A DNA stretch of 64,000 nt from AWTP1-13 sp963840075 (lineage in GTDB: Bacteria > Pseudomonadota > Alphaproteobacteria > Rhizobiales > Hyphomicrobiaceae): assembly GCA_963840075.1 (NCBI GenBank), contig CAWIXS010000023.1, positions 1 to 64,000 on the forward strand, read 5' to 3'. The translations under genes and the position numbers were made by a program. A model generated the notes under the pieces. The model saw only the letters and a list, made by a program, of their open reading frames with translations, had not been told where the DNA came from and made no database searches. Below, piece by piece: positions 26,222-34,297 of this stretch (within the stretch, counting starts at the first letter, position 1; the number at the start of each line of letters is the position of its first letter).

Positions 26222-26521
26222 ATGCGCACCTACCTGATCTCCTTCGACGTTGCCGCTCCAGAGCGCCACATTCTCGCTGGCGCCATCATGCAGCTGGGCG
26301 AGGCGTGGGCGCGCCCGCTGGACAATACGTGGTACATCCAGTCGGCCGAGTGCGCCGACGCAATCAAGCGGGGGCTCAGGCCGTTCATGGACGCAGCGGA
26401 AGGCCTGCTGATCCAGGAGGTGGAGACCGACGCGCTGCTGCTGAACACGGCCCTGCGGTGGTTCCGCAAGCGCCGGCCTGCTGCCGCCGATACCGGCGCT
26501 GGCGTGGCCCTGGCTGCGTGA
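26222..26521 (+). CDS. small hypothetical protein, probably SOS-regulated
   Basis: A 99-residue protein beginning MRTYLISFDVAAPERHIL, then AIMQLGEAWARPLDNTWYIQ and ending in a basic ALRWFRKRRP tail. The strand-helix-strand order with an N-terminal YLISFD strand recalls the small ferredoxin-like fold of Cas2/VapD-type proteins, but this is a visual resemblance only. Two SOS boxes precede it and a strong terminator follows, so it appears to be a single-gene, DNA-damage-controlled unit. It has the ATG at 26222; the frame could open at 26207. Confidence 0.7.
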   Translation: MRTYLISFDVAAPERHILAGAIMQLGEAWARPLDNTWYIQSAECADAIKRGLRPFMDAAEGLLIQEVETDALLLNTALRWFRKRRPAAADTGAGVALAA

Positions 26522-26556
26522 TCGAAGCGCCCCACGCGCCAATCCGCGGATGCGAG

Positions 26557-26584
26557 CGGCCCCCGCCTCGGCAGGGGCCGTTTT
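26557..26584 (+). terminator. rho-independent terminator
   Basis: CGGCCCC and GGGGCCG form a seven-pair GC stem with a ten-base loop, followed at once by TTTT. It lies 36 bases after the SOS-gene stop and 222 bases before yebC. Confidence 0.8.
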
Positions 26585-26805
26585 CATGTGCGCATAGGTG
26601 CCCAGGCCGGCGAAAGGCCGCGGCGCACGTCCCTCCCCTTGAAGCCTGCGCGGCCGATGCTAGGCTTGGGCGGTGCGCTCGGAGCTGCGTCTACCATCGT
26701 CGATGTCGGCAGCGGCCGCGGAGCCCGGGCGTGCTTGCGACGCAGTGGCGACCGCGTCGTGGGATGGCAATCTCCTGAACCTCGGCTCGAGCGCGTGACA
26801 CTCCC

Positions 26806-27555
26806 ATGGCTGGCCATTCGCAGTTCAAGAACATCATGCACCGCAAGGGGCGACAGGACGCCGCCCGCGCCAAGGTGTTCGCCAAGCTCGCGCGCGAGAT
26901 CACGGTGTCGGCCAAGACCGGATCGGCCGACCCGGAGATGAACGCGCGCCTGCGCCTCGCCATCCAGGCCGCCCGCGCCGAGAACATGCCCAAGGACAAC
27001 ATCGAGCGGGCGATCAAGAAGGCTTCGGGCGGCGACACGGAAAGCTACGAGGCGATCCGCTACGAGGGCTACGGCCCCGGCGGCGTTGCCGTCATCGTGG
27101 AGGCGCTGACCAACAACCGCAACCGCACGGGCGGCGCCGTGCGCGCCGTGCTCACCAAGCACGGCGGGAACCTGGGCGCCACCGGCGCGGTCTCGCACAT
27201 GTTCGCCCGCGTGGGGGAGGTCTCCTACCCCGCGAGTGCGGGGTCGTCGGACGCGGTGATGGACGCCGCCATCGAGGCCGGCGCCGACGACGTGAGGTCG
27301 GATGCCAGCGGCCACCTCGTCCAGTGCAGCTTCGAGGACCTGGCGGCGGTGTCGTCCGCTCTCGAGGCGAAGCTCGGGGAGGCGGCGTCGGTCGAGGCAT
27401 TGTGGAAGCCGATGCAGACGACGAGCGTCGACGAGGAGAAGGCGGCCTCGGTGCTGAAGCTGATCGCGGCGCTCGAGGACGACGACGACGTGCAGAACGT
27501 CTATTCCAACTTCGAGGTGTCCGACGCGGTGCTCGCGAAGCTCACCGCAGCGTAG
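26806..27555 (+). CDS. yebC: YebC/PmpR family transcriptional regulator / translation factor
   Basis: A 249-residue YebC protein. The N-terminal MAGHSQFKNIMHRKGRQDAA and ITVSAKTGSADPEMN are diagnostic, followed by NIERAIKKASGG, YEGYGPGGVAVIVEALTNN, NRTGGAVRAVLTKHGGNLGA and the acidic C-terminal DDDDVQNVYSNFEV. Members were described as DNA-binding regulators, and more recently as helpers of ribosomes on difficult proline-containing sequences. Length is normal. In many alphaproteobacteria yebC neighbours ruvC, an SOS gene; here a small SOS-box gene lies just upstream instead. Confidence 0.94.
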   Translation: MAGHSQFKNIMHRKGRQDAARAKVFAKLAREITVSAKTGSADPEMNARLRLAIQAARAENMPKDNIERAIKKASGGDTESYEAIRYEGYGPGGVAVIVEALTNNRNRTGGAVRAVLTKHGGNLGATGAVSHMFARVGEVSYPASAGSSDAVMDAAIEAGADDVRSDASGHLVQCSFEDLAAVSSALEAKLGEAASVEALWKPMQTTSVDEEKAASVLKLIAALEDDDDVQNVYSNFEVSDAVLAKLTAA

Positions 27556-27723
27556 GCAGCGTTGCCGCGCGGGGCCCATCGCTTTCGCCCACCCGGCTGC
27601 ACGAGGGGAGGTGAGGGGACGCTGTGGCCCGCACCTTGCCCTATTCCAACGTCAGTTTGTCCACAGCTTGACGCTGCCGCTCGGCCTGCGCAGGGCGGGT
27701 GGCTGCTCCCGGTGGTCCTTCCC

Positions 27724-27755
27724 ATGTTGCACCCATGACATTGTTGCACCCATGA
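27724..27755 (+). promoter_or_regulatory. nested mini-ORF leader before the MATE gene
   Basis: A 17-base direct duplication containing GTTGCACCCATGACA creates ATG 27724 (M-L-H-P-stop), whose TGA overlaps ATG 27735 (M-T-L-L-H-P-stop). That TGA in turn overlaps the transporter ATG at 27752. Each junction is an ATGA overlap. Translational coupling is possible but untested. Confidence 0.35.
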
Positions 27756-29170
27756 CAATGCAGACCGCCACCGCAATTGTGCGCAACGCCTCGGCAACGG
27801 GTGCGCTCTGGCGCGCCGAGATTGCCGAGACCTTCAAGCTGGCGACGCCGATGGCGGCCACCCAGCTCGGCCAGATCGCCATGATGACCACCGACCTGGC
27901 GCTGCTGGGCCGGCTCGGCAGCGAAGTGGTGGCCGGCGCCGCGCTCGCCCACACCGTGCTGTTCGCGGCCTATACGCTCGGGCTGGGGCTGGTCTCGGCC
28001 GTGGCACCGCTCGCCTCGCAGGCCTTCGGTGCGCGTGAGCCGCGTTTTGTGCGCCGTGCGGTGCGGGTGGGAATCTGGGCGGCGCTGCTCGCCGGCGCGC
28101 CGCTCACCCTATTGCAGCTTTGGGGCGAGGACATGCTCTTGGCACTGGGCCAGCCGCCGGAGTCCGCGGGGCTCGCCGGGCGTTATCTCATCGGCCTCTC
28201 CTGGTGCCTGGTCCCGGCGTGGGTCTTCATCGCGCTGCGCAATTTCATGAGTGCGGTGAACCGGCCGGAGCCCGCGCTGTGGATCACGCTCGCGGCGATC
28301 CCCGTCAACGGCCTCATGGGCTACGGGCTCATCTACGGCGCCTTCGGCCTCCCGAGGCTCGACATCCTGGGGGCCGGGATCGCCACCACGATCGTCAACG
28401 TCGCGATGTGCGCCGCCGCCGTCTGGCTCGCCTACACGCGCCACCCGTTCAAGAAATATCGCGTGCTGGGGCGCTTCTGGCGCCTCGACTGGGCGCTGTT
28501 GGCCCGGCTGCTCCTGGTGGGCCTGCCGATCTCGGGGGCGTTCCTGCTGGAGTTCGGCCTGTTCGCGGCGGCCGCTCTGCTGATCGGCCGCATCGGCACC
28601 GTGGCGCTGGCCGCGCACGCCATCGCCCTGCAGACGGCGGCGATCCTCTACATGGTGCCGTTCGGCATCTCGCTCGCCGCCACGGTCCGCGTCGGCCATG
28701 CGGTGGGCCGCCGCGATGCCCCCGGCACCCGCCGCGCCGGCTTTGCGGCCGTCGGGCTCGCCGCCGCCTTCATGGCCGCCATGACCCTCATGGTCATCCT
28801 CGCACGCCACACCGTTCCGCTGCTGTTTCTCGGCTCCGGCGCCGCAGCGGCCGGGGAGACGGTGGCCCTCGCCGCGACGCTGCTCGTCCTGGGCGCGACC
28901 TTCTCCATCACCGACGGGGTGCAGTCGGTCGCCGCCGGCGCGCTCAGAGGCCTCAACGACACGAGCGTGCCGCTCGCGATCGCCGTTCTCAGCTTCTGGG
29001 TGGTGGGCTTTGCGATGAGCTACGTTCTGGGCTTCCGGCTGGACCTCGGCGCCGTCGGCGTGTGGATCGGCCTCTCGATCGGCACCGGCATGTTCGCGCT
29101 CCTGCTGCTGTGGCGCTTTCAGGCGCTGACGCGCGCCCAGTACATGCCCGCCGTGCCCCGCACGGCGTAG
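27752..29170 (+). CDS. MATE family efflux transporter
   Basis: A 472-residue, twelve-helix membrane protein of the multidrug and toxin extrusion family, coupling Na+ or H+ influx to drug export. Family text includes FKLATPMAATQLGQIAMMTT, TVLFAAYTLGLGLVSAVAPL with ASQAFGAREPR, NFMSAVNRPEPALWI, IPVNGLMGYGLIYG, and in the second half HAIALQTAAILYMVPFGISL with SVAAGALRGLNDT. The ATG at 27752 is chosen; the open frame extends upstream but with non-homologous sequence. The TAG stop starts a GTAGGTTTC repeat. Its substrate is not readable. Confidence 0.9.
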   Translation: MTMQTATAIVRNASATGALWRAEIAETFKLATPMAATQLGQIAMMTTDLALLGRLGSEVVAGAALAHTVLFAAYTLGLGLVSAVAPLASQAFGAREPRFVRRAVRVGIWAALLAGAPLTLLQLWGEDMLLALGQPPESAGLAGRYLIGLSWCLVPAWVFIALRNFMSAVNRPEPALWITLAAIPVNGLMGYGLIYGAFGLPRLDILGAGIATTIVNVAMCAAAVWLAYTRHPFKKYRVLGRFWRLDWALLARLLLVGLPISGAFLLEFGLFAAAALLIGRIGTVALAAHAIALQTAAILYMVPFGISLAATVRVGHAVGRRDAPGTRRAGFAAVGLAAAFMAAMTLMVILARHTVPLLFLGSGAAAAGETVALAATLLVLGATFSITDGVQSVAAGALRGLNDTSVPLAIAVLSFWVVGFAMSYVLGFRLDLGAVGVWIGLSIGTGMFALLLLWRFQALTRAQYMPAVPRTA

Positions 29171-29205
29171 GTTTCAGGTTTCGGGTTTCGGGTTTCGGGT
29201 TTCGA
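29168..29205. repeat. dispersed repeat, GGTTTCAGG family, with tandem GGTTTCG units
   Basis: GTAGGTTTCAGG followed by four GGTTTCG-type units in tandem. It shares its beginning with the repeat at 2702 and likewise begins at the stop codon of a gene. Confidence 0.6.
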
Positions 29206-29240
29206 GAGCTGCGAGGCAGGCCGTGAAGCCAGCGGGAGAC

Positions 29241-29306
29241 GGGGTCAGAGCCCTCGCCTCCAGCAATGGGAGGTGCGCTCGGCTCATGCGCGAGGGGTCT
29301 GACCCC
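29241..29306. repeat. GGGGTCAGACCCCTCGCC palindromic repeat, copy 1
   Basis: GGGGTCAGAGCCCTCGCC (29241-29258) faces GCGAGGGGTCTGACCCC (29290-29306). The same inverted pair occurs at 61090-61180, about 62698-62803 and 63055-63119. Confidence 0.7.
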
Positions 29307-29387
29307 GATCCGCCAAAGCAACGAGGCGGCCAGGGCAAGCCGGTCCGGCGGGCGCACGTCTGCCGCCGGACCGGCTGGCCGTGCTGA

Positions 29388-29684
29388 TCACCAGTGGCAG
29401 TGACGGTGCCAATGCCAGCCGCGGTAGGGGGTCCAATGCCACCTGCGATGGCACTGACCACGCCAATGACCGTGCCCGTGATGCCCGTGCCAGTGATGAC
29501 GATGCCCGCGCCAGTGATGACGGTGGTGCCGGTGCCCCCGATGCCGGCGGTGGACCTGCTGCACCAGGCTGCCGTCGGCAGTGGTGATCGCCTGCGGCTC
29601 CGGCACCGGCGGCGCTGCGGAGACCGGAGCGAAGTAGGCGACAGCGGCGATCGCCGCCGCGGCGAGAGTGAGTCTTCCGAACAT
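29388..29684 (-). CDS. small secreted histidine-rich protein
   Basis: A 98-residue protein with a signal peptide (LTLAAAAIAAVAYFAP, cleavage near VSA-AP). A short linker follows, then a tail that is mostly His, Arg, Trp and Gly: HRRHRGHRHHRHHWRGHRHH, then HGHHGHGHWRGQCHRRWHW and HWHRHCHW. The mature C-terminal half is nearly half histidine, so binding of Zn, Ni or Cu in the periplasm is likely, but no transport or sensor partner is adjacent. The ATG at 29684 has GGAGAT upstream. The family was not recognised; repeats in alphaproteobacterial secreted peptides of this kind are known. Confidence 0.65.
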   Translation of the reverse strand: MFGRLTLAAAAIAAVAYFAPVSAAPPVPEPQAITTADGSLVQQVHRRHRGHRHHRHHWRGHRHHWHGHHGHGHWRGQCHRRWHWTPYRGWHWHRHCHW

Positions 29685-29961
29685 TTTGCAAATCTCCAAG
29701 TAGAGGCAGTGTTGACTTCCCCGAAGGCTGCCATTGATGCACGCCCAGACTGAACCGTGCCGCAACGCGCGGTTCATCTGCCGTTCAATTAGGCGGCCTG
29801 CTCCTGCCTCGGTCGCGAGGCCGGCGTCAGACGCGTTTCGCACGCGCAGCGCGGAGGGAAAAACGGGCGTGATCCCGCTGTCGGGCCACTCGCTTCCAGC
29901 ACGGATCATGGAGTAATGAGGATCGTGCGCGGGGCTGATCCCGCACCCCCTGGAGCCAGAC

Positions 29962-30363
29962 ATGTCCACCAAGCAATACCCCGTAGCCCGCACCGACGCG
30001 GAGTGGCGCGCGCTGCTCACGCCCGAGCAATACTACATCATGCGCAAGCACGGCACCGAGGCGCCGGGCAGCTGCGCGCTGCTGGCCGAGAAGCGCGCCG
30101 GCTCCTTCGTCTGCGCCGGCTGCGACCAGCCGCTGTTCGTCTCCAAGGAGAAGTTCGAGAGCGGCACCGGCTGGCCGAGCTTCACCGACCCGGTGCCCGG
30201 CTCGGTGGAGTCGGAGGAGGACGCGAGCCACGGCATGGTGCGCACCGAGGCGCACTGCAGCCGCTGCGGCAGCCATCTGGGCCACGTGTTCCCCGACGGC
30301 CCCCCGCCCACCGGCCTGCGCTACTGCATCAACGGCGTCGCCCTGAAGTTCCAGCCGGAGTGA
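29962..30363 (+). CDS. msrB: peptide-methionine (R)-S-oxide reductase MsrB
   Basis: A 133-residue selenium-independent MsrB that repairs methionine R-sulfoxide in proteins. Zn-binding Cys pairs are Cys51/Cys54 (CAGC) and Cys99/Cys102 (CSRC). The catalytic Cys122 is in LRYCINGVALKF. FESGTGWPSF and SHLGHVFPDGP are standard. Length matches cytoplasmic MsrB. Start ATG at 29962 follows a GGAG sequence. No MsrA is adjacent. The assignment is secure. Confidence 0.96.
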   Translation: MSTKQYPVARTDAEWRALLTPEQYYIMRKHGTEAPGSCALLAEKRAGSFVCAGCDQPLFVSKEKFESGTGWPSFTDPVPGSVESEEDASHGMVRTEAHCSRCGSHLGHVFPDGPPPTGLRYCINGVALKFQPE

Positions 30364-30693
30364 ATTGAGGCGCGCCCACTCCCGCGTTGGTCCAGAAAGA
30401 GGGTTGGCATGACCAAGGTCCCGTGCACCGCTTGTGGTGCAGCTATCTTGCTTGATCGCGACAGCCCAAGCGGGCGGGCTTTGCATGCCTCGCAAGACCG
30501 GCAGGCGTCACGCCATCGAGGTCCTCCCCTCGTTCAACAGTTGCTGAGCCGAAGGCCGTTCCGAGGTGCAGAACGCCCGCAACCAGAATTGATATTTCCG
30601 GGCTGCCGCCGGTAATCTGCGCCAGCCACGGCGCCGAGCAGCGCGCTCTTTGGGGTATTGCTGTGGCATGCTGCAAGGAATGAAAGGCTGATC

Positions 30694-32371
30694 ATGCCCA
30701 AAATGACCGGCGCGGAGTGCCTGGCCGAGATGCTGGCCGGGTATGGTGTCACGCACGTCTTCATGGTGCCCGCCGTGCTGCGGCGCACCTTCGCGGAGAT
30801 GGAGCGGCGCACCGCCATCAAGCGCATCCACGTGCACGGCGAGAAGTCCGCCGCCTACATGGCCGACGGCTACGCGCGCGCCTCCGGCAAGCCCGGCCTC
30901 TGCATGGCCCAGGTGATCGGCGCGCTCAACATCGCTGCGGGCCTGCGCGATGCGTATCTGGCGCATTCCCCCGTCATCGCCATGACCGGCGGGCGCGACC
31001 CCAAGACCAAGTTCCGCAAGGTCTATCAGGAGGTCGACGACGTGCCGGCGTTCGAGCCCGTCACCAAGCTCAACGCCACCGTCGACGACGTCTCCGCGCA
31101 TCCCCGACATGGTGCGCCAGGCCTTCCGCGTCGCCACCTCCGGGACGCCGGGGCCGGTGCACCTGCAGTTCCGCGGCAACGAGGGCCAGCTCGACCTGGA
31201 GGAGGCCGACCTGGAGCCTCTCATCGAGGCGCTCTACGCCCAGGTGCCGCCGTTCCGCCCCGAGCCCGATTCGGCCTGCGTGCTCGCCGCGCTGAAGGTG
31301 CTGCAGGAGGCCGCCAGGCCCGTCATCGTCGCCGGCGGCGGCGTGCGCGCCTCGGGTGCCGGCCCCGAGCTGGTGGCGCTGGCCGAGCGGCTTGCGATCC
31401 CCGTCGCCACCTCGCTCAACGGCAAGGATGTGATCCCCGGCAATCATCCGCTGTCGGTCGGCGTGGTCGGCAGCTACTCGCGCGAGAGCGCCAACCGCGT
31501 GGTTTCCCAGGCCGACGCGGTATGCTTCATCGGCACCGAGACCGGCGGCATGACCACCCACTTCTGGGCGGTGCCCAAGATCGGCACCCGCGCGGTGCAG
31601 ATCGACATCGAGCCGCAGGCGCTGGGGCGCAACTACCCGCTCGAGGCCGCCGTGCTCGGCGACGCCAGGGTGACGCTCGCGCGCATGCTGGCGCACGTGA
31701 ACGAGGACACCTCGGGCCGCCGCAAGGCCTGGCTGGAGGAGGCCCAGGGCATCTGCCGCGCGTGGCGCGAGAGGTACGCCGCCGCCCTCGCCTCGGATGC
31801 GGTGCCGATCCGGCCGGAGCGCCTCTGCGCGGAGCTGACGCAGCATGTGCCCGAGGACGCCATCGTGGTGGTCGATACCGGCCACGCCGGCATGTGGATG
31901 GGCGGCATGTTCGACCTCAAAGGCCCGAGGCAGAGCTACCTGCGCAGCGCCGGGCATCTGGGCTGGGCCTTCCCCGCCGGCCTGGGCGCCAAGGCCGCCT
32001 GCCCCGGCCGCCCCGTCGTCGTCTTCACCGGCGACGCGGGCTTCTACTACCACCTCAGCGAGATCGAGACCGCGGCGCGCTGGGGCCTCAACACGGTGAC
32101 CGTCGTCAACAACAACGGCGGCGGCAACCAGTCCAAGCGCGGCTTCGACCGTGCCTACGGCGGCACCCAGACCGAGCGGGCGCGCGAGCTGTGGACCTAC
32201 ACCAAGGTGAACTTCGCCAGCGTGGCGGAGAACCTGGGCGCCATGGGCCTCCGCGTCGAGAGCCCGGCCGACTTTGCGCCGGCGCTGCAGCGCGCCCTGG
32301 AGGCGCGGCGCCCCGTCATCATCGACGTGGCCACCGACATCGAGGCGCTGGCGCCGCTGGCGGTTGCATAG
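30694..32371 (+). CDS. thiamine pyrophosphate-dependent enzyme (acetolactate synthase-like), frameshifted near 31098
   Basis: About 558 residues if one frameshift is repaired. The N-terminal TPP-binding part has GAECLAEMLAGYGVTHVFMV and VHGEKSAAYMADGYARAS with the conserved Glu. Homology then jumps one frame at 31098: TCC-G-CGC shows one extra G where VSRIPDMVRQAF is expected. The central domain (PVIVAGGGVRASGAGPELVA) and the C-terminal PP domain (FTGDAGFYYHLSEIETAARW; VVNNNGGGN) are complete. The enzyme is of the acetolactate synthase/benzoylformate decarboxylase group; the substrate is unknown. ATG 30694 has GAAAGG upstream. The rest is intact, so an artefact is likely. Confidence 0.8.
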
Positions 32372-32373
32372 CC

Positions 32374-32702
32374 GTAGGGTGCAATGCTGCGGAGCGGCAT
32401 TGCACCGATGCAACCTCGCCCCGGCCGACGCCGATTGCCGGGAGGTCGGCTCGGTGCAATCGCGCTGACGCACGATTGCACCCTACGCTCGAGCCGTAGG
32501 GTGCAATGCTGCTGAGCGGCATTGCACCGATGCAACCTCGCCCCGGCCGATGCGATTGCCGGGAGGCCGGCTCGGTGCAATCGCGCTGACGCACGATTGC
32601 ACCCTACGCTCGAGCCGTAGGGTGCAATGCTGCGGAGCGGCATTGCACCGATGCAACCTCGCCCCGGCCGACGCGATTGCCGGGAGGTCGGCTCGGTGCA
32701 AT
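32374..32702. repeat. tandem REP composite array: two full units and a truncated third
   Basis: Units at 32374-32486, 32496-32607 and 32617-32702 start with GTAGGGTGCAATGCTGC. Each full unit holds two hairpins: GGTGCAATGC...GCATTGCACC, then after a GC-rich spacer GGTGCAATCG...CGATTGCACC, ending CCCTAC. Units repeat every 121-122 bases, with GCTCGAGCC between them. The third lacks the last arm. The array directly precedes the RAYT gene. Confidence 0.9.
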
Positions 32703-32747
32703 GCTGGGCCTGATTGACGCCAACGGACTATCTGCGCAATATAACGC

Positions 32748-33299
32748 ATGCCGAATTACCGTCGTGCGTTCGTTCCCGGCGCCTGCTGGTTCTTCACGGT
32801 CAATCTGTTCGACCGCAGCAGCCGGCTGCTGGTCGAGCGCATCGGCGAGCTGCGTGACGCGGTGCGCGACACCCGGCGCCGCTTGCCCTTCCACATCGAT
32901 GCAATGGTCGTGCTGCCCGACCACATGCACGCGGTCTGGACGCTCCCCGAGGAAGACTTCGATTTTCCGCTCCGATGGCGCCTTATCAAGGCAGGGTTCA
33001 CCAGCTCCCTTCCCGGCGGCGAATGGCGCTCGAAGGTGCGGCAAGCGCGCGGGGAGCGCGGCATCTGGCAGCGGCGCTATTGGGAGCATTTGATCCGCAA
33101 CCAGCGGGACCACGCCCACCACATCGACTATTGCTGGTTCAACCCCGTCAAGCACGGGCTCGTCGCCAACGTCGAGGATTGGCCGTACTCCTCCTTTCAT
33201 CGTGACAACCGCGACCATCCCAGGCCGGGCGATTTCAGCCACTTGAAGGAGGCCTTGGCTCAGCACGCGCGATCCGGTGGTTACGGCGAACGCCGGTAG
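32748..33299 (+). CDS. REP-associated tyrosine transposase (RAYT, Y1/HUH type)
   Basis: A complete 183-residue single-strand transposase of the Y1_Tnp/IS200-like superfamily. The HUH pair is His59-Met60-His61 in VLPDHMHAVW, and the catalytic Tyr128 is in HIDYCWFNPVKHG. YRRAFVPGACWFFTVNLFD and IWQRRYWEHLIRN are typical of RAYTs. Such proteins cut REP hairpins and are thought to spread them. It is flanked by REP units on both sides, and its TAG stop is formed by the first bases of the downstream unit. No frameshift or missing residue is seen, so it may be active. Confidence 0.92.
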   Translation: MPNYRRAFVPGACWFFTVNLFDRSSRLLVERIGELRDAVRDTRRRLPFHIDAMVVLPDHMHAVWTLPEEDFDFPLRWRLIKAGFTSSLPGGEWRSKVRQARGERGIWQRRYWEHLIRNQRDHAHHIDYCWFNPVKHGLVANVEDWPYSSFHRDNRDHPRPGDFSHLKEALAQHARSGGYGERR

Positions 33300-33407
33300 G
33301 GTGCAATGCTGCGGAGCGGCATTGCACCGATGCAACCTCGCCCCGGCCGATGCGATTGCCGGGAGGTCGGCTCGGTGCAATCGCGCTGACGCACGATTGC
33401 ACCCTAC
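33296..33407. repeat. REP composite unit downstream of RAYT
   Basis: A full 112-base unit in the same orientation as the upstream array, beginning GTAGGGTGCAATGCTGCGG and ending ACCCTAC. It overlaps the RAYT stop codon at 33297-33299. Confidence 0.9.
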
Positions 33408-33561
33408 GGCCTGGAAACATCGCGCAGGGGGCCCTCAGGAGGCCGCCCAGTGGCCTCGCGCGGTCGGCTGATCCCCAGGTGCCTCCGGCTGGAGGACGCA
33501 GCCAGCGGCCAAATTTGTCCTGGACGTACAACCGTTGCCGGTTGCTTACCGCGCCCGCCGA

Positions 33562-34188
33562 TCAGCCGATCGGTTCGGCGCGCGTTGTAGCGACGCCGAG
33601 CGCGGCGAAGCTCTGGTGCGTCGCCTGCACCGAGCCGCCCACGTCGATGCCCCGGCAGGCGTCCTCGACGACGGTCACGTCGAAGCCCAGGCGCCTGGCG
33701 TCCTCGGCCGAGTAGCGCACGCAGAAATCGAGCGCGAGGCCGACGGCGAAGATGCGCGTCAGCCCGCGCTCGCGCAGATAGCCGGCAAGGCCGGTCGGCG
33801 TGCTGCGGTCGTTCTCGTAGAAGGCGGAGTAGGAATCGATGTGCGGCCGGAACCCCTTGCGGATGACGAGCGCTGCGTGCGGGATGGCGAGATCGCTCCG
33901 GAACTCGGCCCCGCGCGTTCCCTGAATGCAGTGGTCGGGCCACAGCACCTGCGCCCCGTAGGCAACCTCCACGGTCTCGTAGGGCTTGCGGCCCGAGTGC
34001 GAGGAGGCAAACGAGTGATGCCCCACCGGGTGCCAGTCCTGCGTCAGCACCACGTGCTGGAAGCGGCGCGCCACCGCGTTGATCACCGGCACCACCCGGT
34101 CGCCCTCGGGCACCGGCAGATTGCCGCCGGGGCAGAAGTCGTTCTGCACGTCGATCACCAAGAGGACGTCGCTGTCGCCGATCTTCAT
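33562..34188 (-). CDS. pncA: nicotinamidase
   Basis: A 208-residue cysteine hydrolase that deamidates nicotinamide to nicotinate in NAD+ salvage. Asp13 in LLVIDVQNDFCPGG, a Lys in LVIRKGF and Cys in GLALDFCVRYSA form the triad; DWHPVGHHSF supplies the metal-binding Asp and His residues. VLWPDHCIQGT is also typical of PncA. The ATG at 34188 (MKIGDSDVLLVIDVQ) is clear. It stands alone on the minus strand between repeats. The assignment is secure. Confidence 0.94.
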   Translation of the reverse strand: MKIGDSDVLLVIDVQNDFCPGGNLPVPEGDRVVPVINAVARRFQHVVLTQDWHPVGHHSFASSHSGRKPYETVEVAYGAQVLWPDHCIQGTRGAEFRSDLAIPHAALVIRKGFRPHIDSYSAFYENDRSTPTGLAGYLRERGLTRIFAVGLALDFCVRYSAEDARRLGFDVTVVEDACRGIDVGGSVQATHQSFAALGVATTRAEPIG

Positions 34189-34206
34189 GGGGCCGCCTCC
34201 ACCGCT

Positions 34207-34297
34207 GTAGGTTGGGTCAAGCGAAGCGCAGACCCAACACGTTCACCGCAATTCGCGTTGGGTCTTCCCCCGGTATTCGCCGGGGTCGCCAACCTAC
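34207..34297. repeat. GTAGGTTGGGT palindromic repeat
   Basis: GTAGGTTGGGTCAAGCG at one end and CCAACCTAC at the other, with internal GACCCAAC/GTTGGGTC arms. The right end overlaps the TAG stop (34294-34296, minus strand) of the solute-binding protein gene. Confidence 0.7.

Noticed and set aside
26222..26521. Calling the SOS gene Cas2 or VapD
   Set aside because: Only a general strand-helix resemblance; no catalytic residues or CRISPR/toxin context.
32374..32702. Tandem 121-122 base repeats as a CRISPR array
   Set aside because: The repeat is the long, palindromic unit itself with nine-base linkers, not short repeats with unique spacers; the RAYT gene explains it.
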